This document shows positions 1 to 9,614 of a DNA stretch of 64,000 bases, in pieces. The DNA comes from Arcobacter ellisii (GTDB lineage: Bacteria > Campylobacterota > Campylobacteria > Campylobacterales > Arcobacteraceae). A program made the position numbers and the translations under genes. The DNA is taken from assembly GCF_003544915.1 (NCBI RefSeq), contig NZ_CP032097.1:1550001-1614000 (forward strand). Direction: 5' to 3'. Under the pieces are notes generated by a model, which saw nothing but the letters and a program-made list of their open reading frames with translations, searched no databases and had not been told where the DNA came from. Numbering within the stretch: the stretch's first letter is position 1; every line of letters begins with the position of its first letter.

Positions 1-1411
1 ATAAAACTTTAGTTTTTAATTGATCTAATTGATATTTAGTTAAGTTTTTAATTAAAGTATCATTTATCATCTCTTTTGTTAAAGTTCCTGCATTTAGCAT
101 TTTTTTGATTACTTTTTCTAAATTCTTTTTTGTTGCTTCAAATGCTTTTTCTTCATCAGTCAATGAAATATACTCTTCATCCAAATATTTCATTACAGAA
201 TCACCTGGATATTTATAAGTTGTTACACCTTTATAGTTATATTTTTGGCATTTTAATCTTGGAATATAAACACCAGTAAAAACATATCCTAAAACAGTGT
301 TTATTCCTTCTAGTGTTCTTAAAGGATTATGGGAACAGATATAATCACCTTTTACCATAGTTGGTGAATTCAATAATGAAGTGATATTATTGTGTAAAAT
401 AATAAAACTTCCTTTTATCTCTTTTGGACCACCTCTTAAAGAGTTAAGTTCATTTTTATGAGCTAAAAAACTTCCACCAACTTTTTTAGGACTTCCTTCT
501 AAAGATACTAATTCATTTTCACTAATGTCAAAATCTCCATCAACATTATTAAAATTTATAGGCAGTTTAAAAAGATTAGTTAATCTTCCTGATAATTTAA
601 CATCTCCAGCAACATCAACTGAACCATCAGATAATATTGTAAAACCTTTAATATCATATTTATTTAGCCAATTTAAAATATCTTCATTGTTGTTTAAAGC
701 AACCATTGGTTTATAAATATGTGATATTACTTCACTACCTTTATATTTCCAATATTTTTCTTCTTCATTAAATCTTGAAGTTAAATTGTTTAATTTTATA
801 TCTGTTACTAAATCTCCACCAATTTCATCAGCAAGACCTTCTAAATCAGCTAGATTATTTCCATTACAAATATAATCATGTTTAACTGTAACTGGACCAC
901 CATTTAATCTTTCTATAAAATTATGAGAACAATCAAAATAAGTATCAATATTTTTTGGACCACCCTCTAATGATACCAATTTGTTATCATTACATTTAAA
1001 ATGACCTTTTATAGTTCTTGGACTTGCTTTTATTGATGTTAATTCGTTAAATGAACAATTAAAACTTCCTTTTACCTCTTTTGGAGCATAAGATAATGTT
1101 TTTAACTGATTGTAAGAACAATCAAAATCCCCAACTTCTGTAGGAGCATCGAATAGAGAAACTAATTTATTTTTTGAACAATTAAAATCTTTTACTACAA
1201 CTTTAGGACAACCTTCTAATGTAGTTAAATTGTTATTGCTTATATCAAAATATCCCTCTATTCTATCGAATTTAATAGGAATCTTTTTTCCATTTAATCT
1301 TTCATTTAAGTTTACATTTCCTTGGACTGATACATATAAATCTTCTGAAATCATGTAATTATTAATAGAATGTTCTTTTAGCCAATTTTCGATTTCTCCG
1401 AGATTAAGCAT
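1..1411 (-). CDS. Leucine-rich repeat protein, partial (C-terminus beyond window)
   Basis: The gene reads leftward off the window edge; 470 codons are visible without a stop. The ATG at 1411 follows an AGGAT ribosome site. The protein consists of leucine-rich repeats of about 20-23 residues with pattern F-x-C-S-x-N-x-L-x-x-L-x-G-x-P. There are two modules: each opens with a short helix containing W-L (near residues 10 and 248), then a segment ending in G-x-F-D-I-S, then repeats. This looks like an internal duplication. No signal peptide or membrane segment is visible, so it is probably cytoplasmic. Such repeats are protein-binding scaffolds, but the partner is unknown. The visible C-terminal part is charged and helical rather than repeat-like. 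Confidence 0.75.
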   Translation of the reverse strand, partial: MLNLGEIENWLKEHSINNYMISEDLYVSVQGNVNLNERLNGKKIPIKFDRIEGYFDISNNNLTTLEGCPKVVVKDFNCSKNKLVSLFDAPTEVGDFDCSYNQLKTLSYAPKEVKGSFNCSFNELTSIKASPRTIKGHFKCNDNKLVSLEGGPKNIDTYFDCSHNFIERLNGGPVTVKHDYICNGNNLADLEGLADEIGGDLVTDIKLNNLTSRFNEEEKYWKYKGSEVISHIYKPMVALNNNEDILNWLNKYDIKGFTILSDGSVDVAGDVKLSGRLTNLFKLPINFNNVDGDFDISENELVSLEGSPKKVGGSFLAHKNELNSLRGGPKEIKGSFIILHNNITSLLNSPTMVKGDYICSHNPLRTLEGINTVLGYVFTGVYIPRLKCQKYNYKGVTTYKYPGDSVMKYLDEEYISLTDEEKAFEATKKNLEKVIKKMLNAGTLTKEMINDTLIKNLTKYQLDQLKTKVL

Positions 1412-1691
1412 ATCCTACCTTTTAAATATTATTTTTCTAATTTTACTCTAAATTTTATCATTTTATTTCTTATAGCATACTATAATCAATATATACAAAA
1501 TAACCACTTCTTATAATTGCTCTTTAAACAAAAAATAAATTTCAAAAGTCAAGACAAATGATTATTTTTTTTAAATTTTTATCTCTTTAAATTTAGAGGA
1601 TTAGGCAATAGTTCTGGAAAATTGTTCTACCTTTAATCAATACTTTTTTATATAATAAAAAATTAACTAATCTTTTTAAATAGGAAAAATT
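1412..1691. promoter_or_regulatory. Divergent intergenic region upstream of the molybdenum hydroxylase operon
   Basis: This 280-bp AT-rich gap separates the leucine-rich repeat gene from the rightward operon. A TATAAT -10-like hexamer lies at 1651-1656, about 35 bp before the first start codon. No convincing -35 box is seen. No ORF or RNA structure was recognised. Confidence 0.35.
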
Positions 1692-2144
1692 ATGAATGAA
1701 GTTACTATAAACAATAAAAAATATGAATTAAAAAATATTTCAGAAGATACACCAATATTATGGGTATTAAGAGATTATCTTAATTTAACTGGAACAAAAT
1801 TTGGTTGTGGAGTTGCCCAATGTGGAGCCTGTACAATTTTACTTGAGAATGAATCTATAAGAAGTTGTTCAACACCAATATCACAAGCTTTTGGAAAAAA
1901 TATCACAACAATAGAAAATCAAGAGGATAAACAATTAAAAGCTTTAAGAATTGTTTGGCGTGAATATGATGTTGCACAATGTGGATATTGTCAATCAGGT
2001 CAACTTATGAATGCAACAGGATTATTAAAATCAAAAACAAATCCAACAGAAACAGAAATAAAAGAGGCAATGCAAGGAAATATTTGCAGATGTGGAACAT
2101 ATAATAAAATTTTAAAAGCTATAACAACAGTGGCAAAAGGATAA
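1692..2144 (+). CDS. (2Fe-2S)-binding subunit of a xanthine oxidase-family molybdenum hydroxylase (IorA-like)
   Basis: A 150-residue iron-sulfur subunit passes electrons from the molybdenum site of the neighbouring large subunit. The N-terminal plant-ferredoxin-type cluster motif is G-C-G-V-A-Q-C-G-A-C near residue 37. The C-terminal helical cluster motifs are C-G-Y-C near residue 97 and C-R-C-G near residue 132. The length fits the IorA/aldehyde-oxidase small subunit family. An AGGAAAAATT ribosome site precedes the ATG, and the Mo subunit starts 3 bp after the stop. Isoquinoline 1-oxidoreductase is the best-known relative; the substrate here cannot be told from sequence. Confidence 0.9.
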   Translation: MNEVTINNKKYELKNISEDTPILWVLRDYLNLTGTKFGCGVAQCGACTILLENESIRSCSTPISQAFGKNITTIENQEDKQLKALRIVWREYDVAQCGYCQSGQLMNATGLLKSKTNPTETEIKEAMQGNICRCGTYNKILKAITTVAKG

Positions 2145-2147
2145 AAA

Positions 2148-4292
2148 ATGAAATTAACTAGAAGAGAATTTATTAAAAATAGTGCACTTGTTAGTTCAGC
2201 TTTTGTTATAGGATTTAATCTTCCAATTAAAGGAATGGCAGCTCAATTAGAAAAGAAAAAAGAAGTTATTGAACCAAATGCTTTTATAAAAATTGATAAA
2301 GATAATAAAATCACATTTATTCTTGGTCAAGTTGAGATGGGGCAAGGAGCATATACAGGAATTGCCATGTGTATTGCTGATGAGTTAGATGCTTATTGGG
2401 ATGAGATTATTTTTGAACCAGCACCAGTTAAAGATGTTTATAATATTCCAGGCATGCCTATGATGTTAACGGGTGGTTCTATGAGTATTAAAACTCAACA
2501 ACAACGTGTACGACAAGTTGGTGCAACTTTAAGATATATGCTAAAAACTGCTGCATCAAAAAAATGGCAAGTTAGAATTTATGATGTTGAAACAAAAGAT
2601 TCATTTGTAATAAATAAAAGAACAAAAGAGAAATTATCTTATGGTAGTTTAATTGATGAAATAAAAAATATGCCAATTCCAAGTGATGTGAAATTAAAAG
2701 ATAAAAGTGAATATAACTTAATAGGAAAAAGAGTTAAAAGACATCCAATAGAAGTTGAAGAAAAAATAACAGGAAAGGCTAAATTTGGTATTGATGTTAG
2801 ACTTCCTGATATGAAATACGCAGCACTTGTTCAACCAAGAGTATTTGGTGGAAAAATTAAAAGTTATGATGACTCTAAAGCAAAAAATATGGCAGGAGTT
2901 TTAAAAATAAAACAACTTCCAAATGAAAAAATTGCTGTAATTGCAAATCATTGGTATCAAGCAAAACTTGCAAGCGAAGCAATAAATGTTATTTGGGATA
3001 ATGGGGAGTTTGAAAAAATTAGTACAGCTGATTTAGAAAAAGAGTATAAGAGTTATTTAGGTAAAGAAGATTTACCAATAATGAAAAAAGATGGTGATAG
3101 TAAAACTGCATTTGATAAAGCTTTTAAAGTTGTAGAGGCTGAGTATTCTTTCCCATTTTTAGCCCATGCTCCAATGGAACCACTAAACTGTACAGTTCAT
3201 CATCAAGGTTCTAAAGCATTTATGAGCGTTGGTGGACAATTTCAAACTTTATATAGAGGAACAGCTGCAAAAATTTTAGGAATAGAACCTGAAAATGTTG
3301 AATATTATAATAATTATTTAGGAAGTAGTTTTGGAAGAAGAGCAAATCTTGCAAGTGATTTTGTCGTTGATGCTGTTTTAGTTGCAAAAGATGAAGCTTG
3401 GCCAATTCAAACTTTATGGACAAGAGAAGATGATATAAAAATGGGTTATTATAGACCAATGACTTTAAGCAAAGCAAAAATGGCAGTTGATAAAAAAGGA
3501 AATATCACAGCTTTTAAAGCTGATATAATAAATCAATCTTTAACAAAAGGAACAATGTTTGAATCAATGATGTTTAAAGATGGGATAGATAAAACTCAAA
3601 GAGAAGGTCTTGATGACCATCCATATAAAATAGCAACTCATGATTTAAAAGCCTTTTGTCCAAGTTCTCCTATTCCTGTTTTATGGTTACGTTCAGTTGG
3701 GCACACTGTTTCAGCTCCTATTGTTGAAAATATAATTGACCAAGCTGCAATAGCAAGCAATCTTGACCCAATAGATTTTAGAATCAAAAATTTAAAAGAG
3801 CCAAGATTTATAAAACTTCTTGAAAATGTTTCAAAGCAATCAAACTGGAAAAAACGAGAAAAAAATAGTGGTTATGGAGTTGCAATTGCTGAAAGTTTCG
3901 GTAGTATCGTGGCTTACGTTGTAAAAGTAAAAGTTGAAAACAATGATTATAAAGTTGAACATGTTTGGGCAGCTGTTGATTGTGGAATAGCTGTAAATCC
4001 ACTAGGAATTGAAAATCAAATTGAAGGTGCAATTAATTTTACAATTGGATATATTAAATCTGCTCAAATTACCCTAACAAACGGAGCAGTTGACCAAAAC
4101 AATTTTTATGATTATGAAGTAAATAGAATTAGTGATGCGCCACTTAGTATAAATGTTGAAATTATAAATTCAGGTGAAAAAATAGGTGGAATTGGTGAAG
4201 TTGGAGTTCCTCCAATGTTTGCTGCTATTATAAATGCACTTTATGATGTAACTGGAAAAAGATACACAAGTTTTCCTATAAAACTAGGATAA
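2148..4292 (+). CDS. Molybdopterin-binding catalytic subunit, IorB/xanthine dehydrogenase family, Tat-exported
   Basis: A 714-residue Mo-cofactor subunit. The N-terminus has a twin-arginine signal (T-R-R-E-F followed by a hydrophobic stretch), so the folded holoenzyme, probably with the small subunit, should be exported to the periplasm. Family landmarks in order: E-M-G-Q-G near residue 64, T-G-G-S-M-S near 105, A-P-M-E-P-L near 341, W-L-R-S-V-G near 510, and G-I-G-E-V-G near residue 683, which holds the conserved active-site glutamate of this superfamily. The single-chain architecture with signal is IorB-like rather than XdhB-like. The substrate, probably an N-heterocycle or aldehyde, is inference. 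Confidence 0.9.
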   Translation: MKLTRREFIKNSALVSSAFVIGFNLPIKGMAAQLEKKKEVIEPNAFIKIDKDNKITFILGQVEMGQGAYTGIAMCIADELDAYWDEIIFEPAPVKDVYNIPGMPMMLTGGSMSIKTQQQRVRQVGATLRYMLKTAASKKWQVRIYDVETKDSFVINKRTKEKLSYGSLIDEIKNMPIPSDVKLKDKSEYNLIGKRVKRHPIEVEEKITGKAKFGIDVRLPDMKYAALVQPRVFGGKIKSYDDSKAKNMAGVLKIKQLPNEKIAVIANHWYQAKLASEAINVIWDNGEFEKISTADLEKEYKSYLGKEDLPIMKKDGDSKTAFDKAFKVVEAEYSFPFLAHAPMEPLNCTVHHQGSKAFMSVGGQFQTLYRGTAAKILGIEPENVEYYNNYLGSSFGRRANLASDFVVDAVLVAKDEAWPIQTLWTREDDIKMGYYRPMTLSKAKMAVDKKGNITAFKADIINQSLTKGTMFESMMFKDGIDKTQREGLDDHPYKIATHDLKAFCPSSPIPVLWLRSVGHTVSAPIVENIIDQAAIASNLDPIDFRIKNLKEPRFIKLLENVSKQSNWKKREKNSGYGVAIAESFGSIVAYVVKVKVENNDYKVEHVWAAVDCGIAVNPLGIENQIEGAINFTIGYIKSAQITLTNGAVDQNNFYDYEVNRISDAPLSINVEIINSGEKIGGIGEVGVPPMFAAIINALYDVTGKRYTSFPIKLG

Positions 4293-4295
4293 TTT

Positions 4296-5078
4296 ATGTT
4301 TTTAGATAAAAAAATTTTAGATTTTATAAAAAATTGTAAAAATAGAAAATTAGATATAACTATAACAACAGTAGTTGAAACTTTTGGTTCTACATATGCA
4401 AAAGTTGGAAATATGATGCTTGTAAATTCACAAAATGAATTTACAGGTATTTTAGGAAGTTCTTTTTTACAAAATAAAATTTTAGAGTTATCAAAAATTT
4501 CATTAGAAAAAAAAGAGATAAATTTTTTTGAATCAATTGCTAAAGATGAATCAACAGGTCATGGAACTTCAAAATATAAAGTTGAACCTTTTTTTTATGA
4601 TAAAGATTATAAAGATTTAGATAAAAATTTAAAAAAACTTTTTTCACTTTTGATTTTTGGCTCTGGAGCTCATGTTACTTCTTTGATTTTAATGGCGAAC
4701 TTATTAGGTTGGGAAACAACAGTTATTGATGTAGAAATTCATAATGAATTTGTAAAAGAAGCAGATACATTAATAGAATTAAAAAAACTTGAAGATATTT
4801 TATCTATGGATTTAAACTCTTTTGACGCAAGTGTAATTTTAAGTCATAGTCCAAAAACTGATGATATTTATCTAAAAGCTTTGATTAATTCAAATATGAA
4901 TTATATTGGAATGATGGGAAATAAAAAAAATATGCAAAGAATAAAACAAGAGTTTAATTTACAAAATGATAAAAGATTTTTTGCTCCAATTGGTTTAGAT
5001 ATTGGAGGAAATACTCATCAAGCTATTGCTTTATCAATTTGTGCTCAAATAGAAGCTAGAAAAAATAAAAAGATTTGA
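4296..5078 (+). CDS. xdhC: XdhC/CoxI-family molybdenum cofactor sulfurtransfer protein
   Basis: A 260-residue XdhC-family protein. In this family the protein binds molybdenum cofactor, promotes its sulfuration and delivers it to xanthine-oxidase-type enzymes. The C-terminal Rossmann-type half shows I-F-G-S-G-A-H, a later M-G-N-K-K-N-M-Q-R segment, and the family signature L-D-I-G-G-N-T-H-Q-A-I-A near residue 236. It starts 3 bp after the Mo-subunit stop, and the cytidylyltransferase follows within 1 bp, so the four genes are almost certainly one maturation operon. Confidence 0.88.
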   Translation: MFLDKKILDFIKNCKNRKLDITITTVVETFGSTYAKVGNMMLVNSQNEFTGILGSSFLQNKILELSKISLEKKEINFFESIAKDESTGHGTSKYKVEPFFYDKDYKDLDKNLKKLFSLLIFGSGAHVTSLILMANLLGWETTVIDVEIHNEFVKEADTLIELKKLEDILSMDLNSFDASVILSHSPKTDDIYLKALINSNMNYIGMMGNKKNMQRIKQEFNLQNDKRFFAPIGLDIGGNTHQAIALSICAQIEARKNKKI

Positions 5079-5079
5079 T

Positions 5080-5658
5080 ATGGAAAAATTGAATAATTTA
5101 GCAATTTTAATTTTAGCAGCAGGAAGTTCAAGTAGACTTGGCAAGCCAAAACAGTTATTAAAATATAAAAATGAATCTCTTTTAAAAATATCAGTTAAAA
5201 AAGCTTTGAAAATTTCAAGTAATATTTTTGTTGTTCTAGGACATGAAAAAGAAAAGTGTGAACATGAGTTAAAGGAATTTAAAAATATAAATCTAATTTA
5301 TAACAAAAATTATAAAGATGGTATGGGAACTTCTATATCTTTTGGTATTAGTTATACAAAATATTTTGAAAACACTTTAATAATGCTTTGTGACCAACCA
5401 TTTATACCAATAAAACATCTAAACTCTTTAAAAAAAGAAATTGATAATAAATCTATAATCTCTTCAATTTATGAAGAAAATGAAAATCCAACTGTTCCTG
5501 CTATTTTTCCTAAAAAGTTTTATAACAAACTTTTAAAATTAGATACCAACAAAGGTGCAAAAGAGATTCTAAAAAAAGAAAAAAATATATCAATAAAACT
5601 TTTAAAAAAGTATTCAATAGATATTGATACAAAAGAGGATTTAAACTATTTAGAGTAG
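5080..5658 (+). CDS. MobA-like NTP transferase (molybdenum cofactor cytidylyltransferase type)
   Basis: A 192-residue nucleotidyltransferase of the MobA/MocA fold. The N-terminal nucleotide-binding loop L-A-A-G-S-S-S-R-L-G is followed by G-K-P-K-Q-L-L. A metal-binding L-C-D-Q-P lies near residue 102 and an N-P-T-V-P-A segment near residue 143. In the operon of a hydroxylase with XdhC, the most likely role is making the cytosine-dinucleotide form of the cofactor. It is the last gene of the operon; the convergent diguanylate cyclase ends 4 bp away. Confidence 0.85.
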   Translation: MEKLNNLAILILAAGSSSRLGKPKQLLKYKNESLLKISVKKALKISSNIFVVLGHEKEKCEHELKEFKNINLIYNKNYKDGMGTSISFGISYTKYFENTLIMLCDQPFIPIKHLNSLKKEIDNKSIISSIYEENENPTVPAIFPKKFYNKLLKLDTNKGAKEILKKEKNISIKLLKKYSIDIDTKEDLNYLE

Positions 5659-5661
5659 AAT

Positions 5662-8600
5662 TTATAAAAATTCCACTCTATTTCTTCCTTTGTTTTTTGC
5701 TTTATATAATGCTTTATCAGCCCTACTTACTATAGAGTTTTCATTATCTAACTCTTTACTAATAGTTAAACCAAAACTACAAGTTTTTTTACCAACTTTA
5801 AAAAAGTGATGTTCTTCAATCTCTTTTCTTAATTTTTCAGCAAAAGCTTCTAACTCCTCTTTTGTAACATTTGGAACAATTATTAAAAACTCTTCACCAC
5901 CCCATCTTCCTAAAATATCGCTACTTCTAACATTTTTATTAAGAACAGAACAAATTTCTATTAAAACTTCATCTCCAATATTATGTCCAAAGGTATCATT
6001 TACATCTTTAAAAAAATCTATATCTAAAATAATCAATCCAAAACCAATATTTGTTCTATGAAATCTTGATAATTCATACTTTAAGGAATCATCTAGTTTA
6101 TGTCTATTATGAAGATTTGTTAATTTATCTGTATTAGACATTTTTTCTAATTCAAAATTTTTTATCTCTAAAATATCTTGAAGATTTTTTAAAGAGTTTA
6201 ATGCTTTTTTAGTTTTTTCTTTTTCATTATAAAGTTTTCTATTCCAATAAATTGTAATAAAAATTAAAATAAAAATAGGAACAATTATTTTCCATAAAAT
6301 CATATAATCAACTGATTGTTCAAACTTAATAGAAAACCATTTATTATAGGCATTTTGTTTATCATTTTCTAAAATAGAATTTACACCCTTTTGAAAAATT
6401 CTATTTAAAATAGGTTCATCATTTCTTGTTGCAAGAGATAAATCCCATTTTACATCAAGTTTTCCAGCAATTTTTATGTTATAAAAATTATTCTCTTGAA
6501 TTTCATAACCAATTGAAACCAAAGTATCAATAAAAGCAAAAACTTTTTTCTCAGATAATAATTCCAAGCCCTCTTTTATATTTGTTACTTCAATAAACTT
6601 TTTATTTGGATATCTTTTTTTTAGAATTTCACTATAAGCATAACCTTTTACTAAAGCTATCTCTTTATCTAAAATTTGCTCAATATTTTCAATAAAAAGT
6701 TCTTTATGTAATGTTGCTATCACAAAAGGAAAAGATAAATAAGGGCTTGTAAAATCAAGATACTTACTTCTTTCTTCTGTTTTCATAGCTAAAGATAAAA
6801 TATCACACTCTCTATTTTTAGCAAACTCTAAACTTTGTTCCCATGAAGATGTTTTTATCAACTCTATATTTATATTCAATTTTTGTGACATTTTTTTAAT
6901 CAAATCTGCTGCCATTCCTTCGTGAAAACCATTTTCATTTATTCTTTCAAGTGGCATCCAATTTGGGTCAACACACATTTTTATTAATTTCTTTTTTGAT
7001 AAATATGATAATTCATCATCATCAAGTTTAATATTTAATTCATCAATCTTATCAGTAATATCATATTTCCCAAACCATTTCTCTTCTAATTCATCTAACT
7101 CTTTTAAAGTTAAACTATTTAATCCTTTATTTAAAAGCTGATTTAAAATAGGTTTATCTTTTGAAGTTAAAAATCTATATGAAGTTCTTTCAGTAGAATT
7201 AAAATCTGCAAAAACCGAAGAAATCTTTATATTTGTAAAACCTTTTTTCTTTATAAAATATCTAGTCATTAGATTCTCGCCAATCATTGCATAGGCTTCA
7301 CCTTTTGAAACTGCTTCTAACATCTCTTCAAAATTATCTACAACTAAAAGTTTTATTTTTGGATAGTTTTTTGAAATAAACTCTTCACTTGACCAAGATT
7401 TCCCAACAACTAATATTTTCCCATTTAACTCTTCAATATTTTTAATTTCAGGATTCTCTTTTCTTGTTACAAAATGTGTTTCATACCAAATATATGGGTC
7501 TGAAAAAATTCCATCATTTTCTCTTTGAGGTGTTTTTGTTAGAGTATGTAATAAATCTATTTTTTTATCTTTAAAATCATTATAAAGTTGTGACCAACTA
7601 TCACTTGTTTCATATTCAAATTTAACACCAATTTTTTTTGATAAAAGATTTAAAATATCAATACTAAATCCATAAGGTTGATTCCCAATTGTAAAATCAA
7701 AAGGAGGAAAGTTTGTTTCATTACTAACTTTTATTATTGGATTTTCTTTTATAAATTTTTTCTCTTCATCACTTAATAAAATAGTTTTTATATTTTGTGA
7801 CTCTTTTTTATCAAACCATTTTCCTTTTAAATCTCTTTTTTGCGTAATAGAAAGATTTTCCAAAGCTTTATTAATCATTTGAGCTAAAATTGGATACTCT
7901 TTATTAACTGCAAAATGAAAATCATGATAAACCCCTACTCTGTTATCAAATATTTTATAAACCTTTTTTAAATTCACATAAGAATCTTTATCCATAAGAT
8001 ATTCCATAACAGCATCTGATTCTATTGTTGCATCTGCTTTACAATCAGAAACAGCTTCTAAAGCTTCTTGCATATTTTCAACTTCCAAATGAGTAAAATT
8101 TATACCTTTATTTTTTAGTAACTCTAAATATGTATAACCTTTTGGAAAAGCGATTATTTTGCCTTTTAAATCATAAGCATTTTGAATAGAATCTTCACCA
8201 TTTCTAACAATAATTACATCTTGAGCTTTTAAATATGAGTTTGTTAGTATTGAATTTTCTTTATAAAAATTTGATTCAAAAATAGATGTTAAAATATCAA
8301 GTTCTCCTTTTTTAAAACTTTCAATTTGATTATCCCAATTACCATCTATTTTAAACTCAACATTAAATCCCAAAGATTTTAATAATATCTCAATTAACTC
8401 TATACTATAACCTGTTGGTTTATTATTTTTTATATAATCCAAAGGTGGATAAAACTTATCACTTGCAATTTTGATTGTTGGATGTTCTTTTAAAAAATTT
8501 TCTTCCTCTTTTGTTAAAGAGATAGTTGTAGGATTTTTTATAAATAAAATATCTTCAAGATTATCTTTTTTTGGTGCAAAACCCAATTCGATATATAATT

Positions 8601-9501
8601 CAGCAATTTTTCTTACCTTTTCAATATCAATACTTCCTAAAGAGTAATTTTTTTGTAAAATAAATTTTTTACTCTCATTTGCTTCAAATAACAATGCATC
8701 TTTTGTTTTATGTTGTGTATTATATTTTTCTAAAATTAGATTAACACTTTCATTTATATTATTTAAAGCATAATCCCAACCTTTATTTGTTGCCTCAACA
8801 AATTCTTTAACTAAAAGAGGATTTTGTGTTGCAAATTTTTTAGAAGTAAAAAGATTTACTTCGTAAAATTCAACACCATAATTATTTGGGTCTAAAATAT
8901 TATAAGGTAAACCATTTTTTATAAAATGATAAGGCTCATTTGGTAAAAAAGTTGAAGTTGCATCAATTTTATCTTTTTCAAAATTTGGAATATCAAAATT
9001 TGGTTCAACTAATATTAAATCATCTTTTGAAATATTAAAGACCTTAAACATTTGTTGAAAACTTGCACTTGAAGCATCAAATAAAGGAATCATTACTCTT
9101 TTTCCAATCAAATCTTCAGGTGTTCTAATCTCTGGTCTTGTAATTAGTGCTAATGGCGAACGTTTAAAATAGTTGGCTAAAAAAACTATATCTTTTCCAT
9201 TTAACCACTCATTTATAAGGCCAGAACCCCAAACTCCTATTTGTACATTTTCATTTAAAACTTCATCCATGATATTTGATTTTCCATCAAATTCAATAAA
9301 TTCAACATCAACACCCAAATCTTTATAAAATCCTTTTTCCTTTGCCATATAAAATCCAGCAAATTCAAATTGATGTTTCCATTGAAGTTGAAGTTTAATT
9401 TTTTTCTCTTGATTTTTTGCATAAGAATTTAATGTAAAAATAAAAATTAAAAAAAGAAAAAAAAGAGTTTTTAATCTCAAAATATACCTTTTATTATTCA
9501 A
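5662..9501 (-). CDS. Multi-sensor diguanylate cyclase: NMT1-like domain, three SBP_bac_3 domains, TM, GGDEF
   Basis: A 1279-residue membrane signalling protein. After a signal peptide (about 1-28) comes an NMT1/THI5-like solute-binding domain (about 31-315). Three successive SBP_bac_3 amino-acid-binding-type domains follow (about 325-570, 575-815, 830-1065), each opening with an I-K-(V/I/M)-type strand. Next come one transmembrane helix (about 1070-1092), a short coiled coil and a C-terminal GGDEF domain. The catalytic motif is G-G-E-E-F, and an R-S-S-D product-inhibition site lies five residues upstream, so cyclase activity and feedback control look intact. Periplasmic ligands probably tune cyclic-di-GMP; the ligands are unknown. 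Four tandem binding domains is an unusually high number. Confidence 0.9.
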   Translation of the reverse strand: MNNKRYILRLKTLFFLFLIFIFTLNSYAKNQEKKIKLQLQWKHQFEFAGFYMAKEKGFYKDLGVDVEFIEFDGKSNIMDEVLNENVQIGVWGSGLINEWLNGKDIVFLANYFKRSPLALITRPEIRTPEDLIGKRVMIPLFDASSASFQQMFKVFNISKDDLILVEPNFDIPNFEKDKIDATSTFLPNEPYHFIKNGLPYNILDPNNYGVEFYEVNLFTSKKFATQNPLLVKEFVEATNKGWDYALNNINESVNLILEKYNTQHKTKDALLFEANESKKFILQKNYSLGSIDIEKVRKIAELYIELGFAPKKDNLEDILFIKNPTTISLTKEEENFLKEHPTIKIASDKFYPPLDYIKNNKPTGYSIELIEILLKSLGFNVEFKIDGNWDNQIESFKKGELDILTSIFESNFYKENSILTNSYLKAQDVIIVRNGEDSIQNAYDLKGKIIAFPKGYTYLELLKNKGINFTHLEVENMQEALEAVSDCKADATIESDAVMEYLMDKDSYVNLKKVYKIFDNRVGVYHDFHFAVNKEYPILAQMINKALENLSITQKRDLKGKWFDKKESQNIKTILLSDEEKKFIKENPIIKVSNETNFPPFDFTIGNQPYGFSIDILNLLSKKIGVKFEYETSDSWSQLYNDFKDKKIDLLHTLTKTPQRENDGIFSDPYIWYETHFVTRKENPEIKNIEELNGKILVVGKSWSSEEFISKNYPKIKLLVVDNFEEMLEAVSKGEAYAMIGENLMTRYFIKKKGFTNIKISSVFADFNSTERTSYRFLTSKDKPILNQLLNKGLNSLTLKELDELEEKWFGKYDITDKIDELNIKLDDDELSYLSKKKLIKMCVDPNWMPLERINENGFHEGMAADLIKKMSQKLNINIELIKTSSWEQSLEFAKNRECDILSLAMKTEERSKYLDFTSPYLSFPFVIATLHKELFIENIEQILDKEIALVKGYAYSEILKKRYPNKKFIEVTNIKEGLELLSEKKVFAFIDTLVSIGYEIQENNFYNIKIAGKLDVKWDLSLATRNDEPILNRIFQKGVNSILENDKQNAYNKWFSIKFEQSVDYMILWKIIVPIFILIFITIYWNRKLYNEKEKTKKALNSLKNLQDILEIKNFELEKMSNTDKLTNLHNRHKLDDSLKYELSRFHRTNIGFGLIILDIDFFKDVNDTFGHNIGDEVLIEICSVLNKNVRSSDILGRWGGEEFLIIVPNVTKEELEAFAEKLRKEIEEHHFFKVGKKTCSFGLTISKELDNENSIVSRADKALYKAKNKGRNRVEFL

Positions 9502-9614
9502 TAATATTTATCATTATATCCTCTTATGTATTAATTATTTATATCTCAAAATTAAAGTATTTTATAAAACTAATTATTTTATCATTGCCCATAAAAATAT
9601 TTAAAGGATTTTTG

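Noticed and set aside
3220-4032. Leftward ORFs rich in Leu, Gln, His and Phe inside the molybdenum subunit gene
   Set aside because: Composition is that of antisense reading of an AT-rich gene; no motif or ribosome site. The same holds for similar ORFs at 13129, 15711, 18472, 26073, 33411, 37638, 42651, 51635 and 62037.
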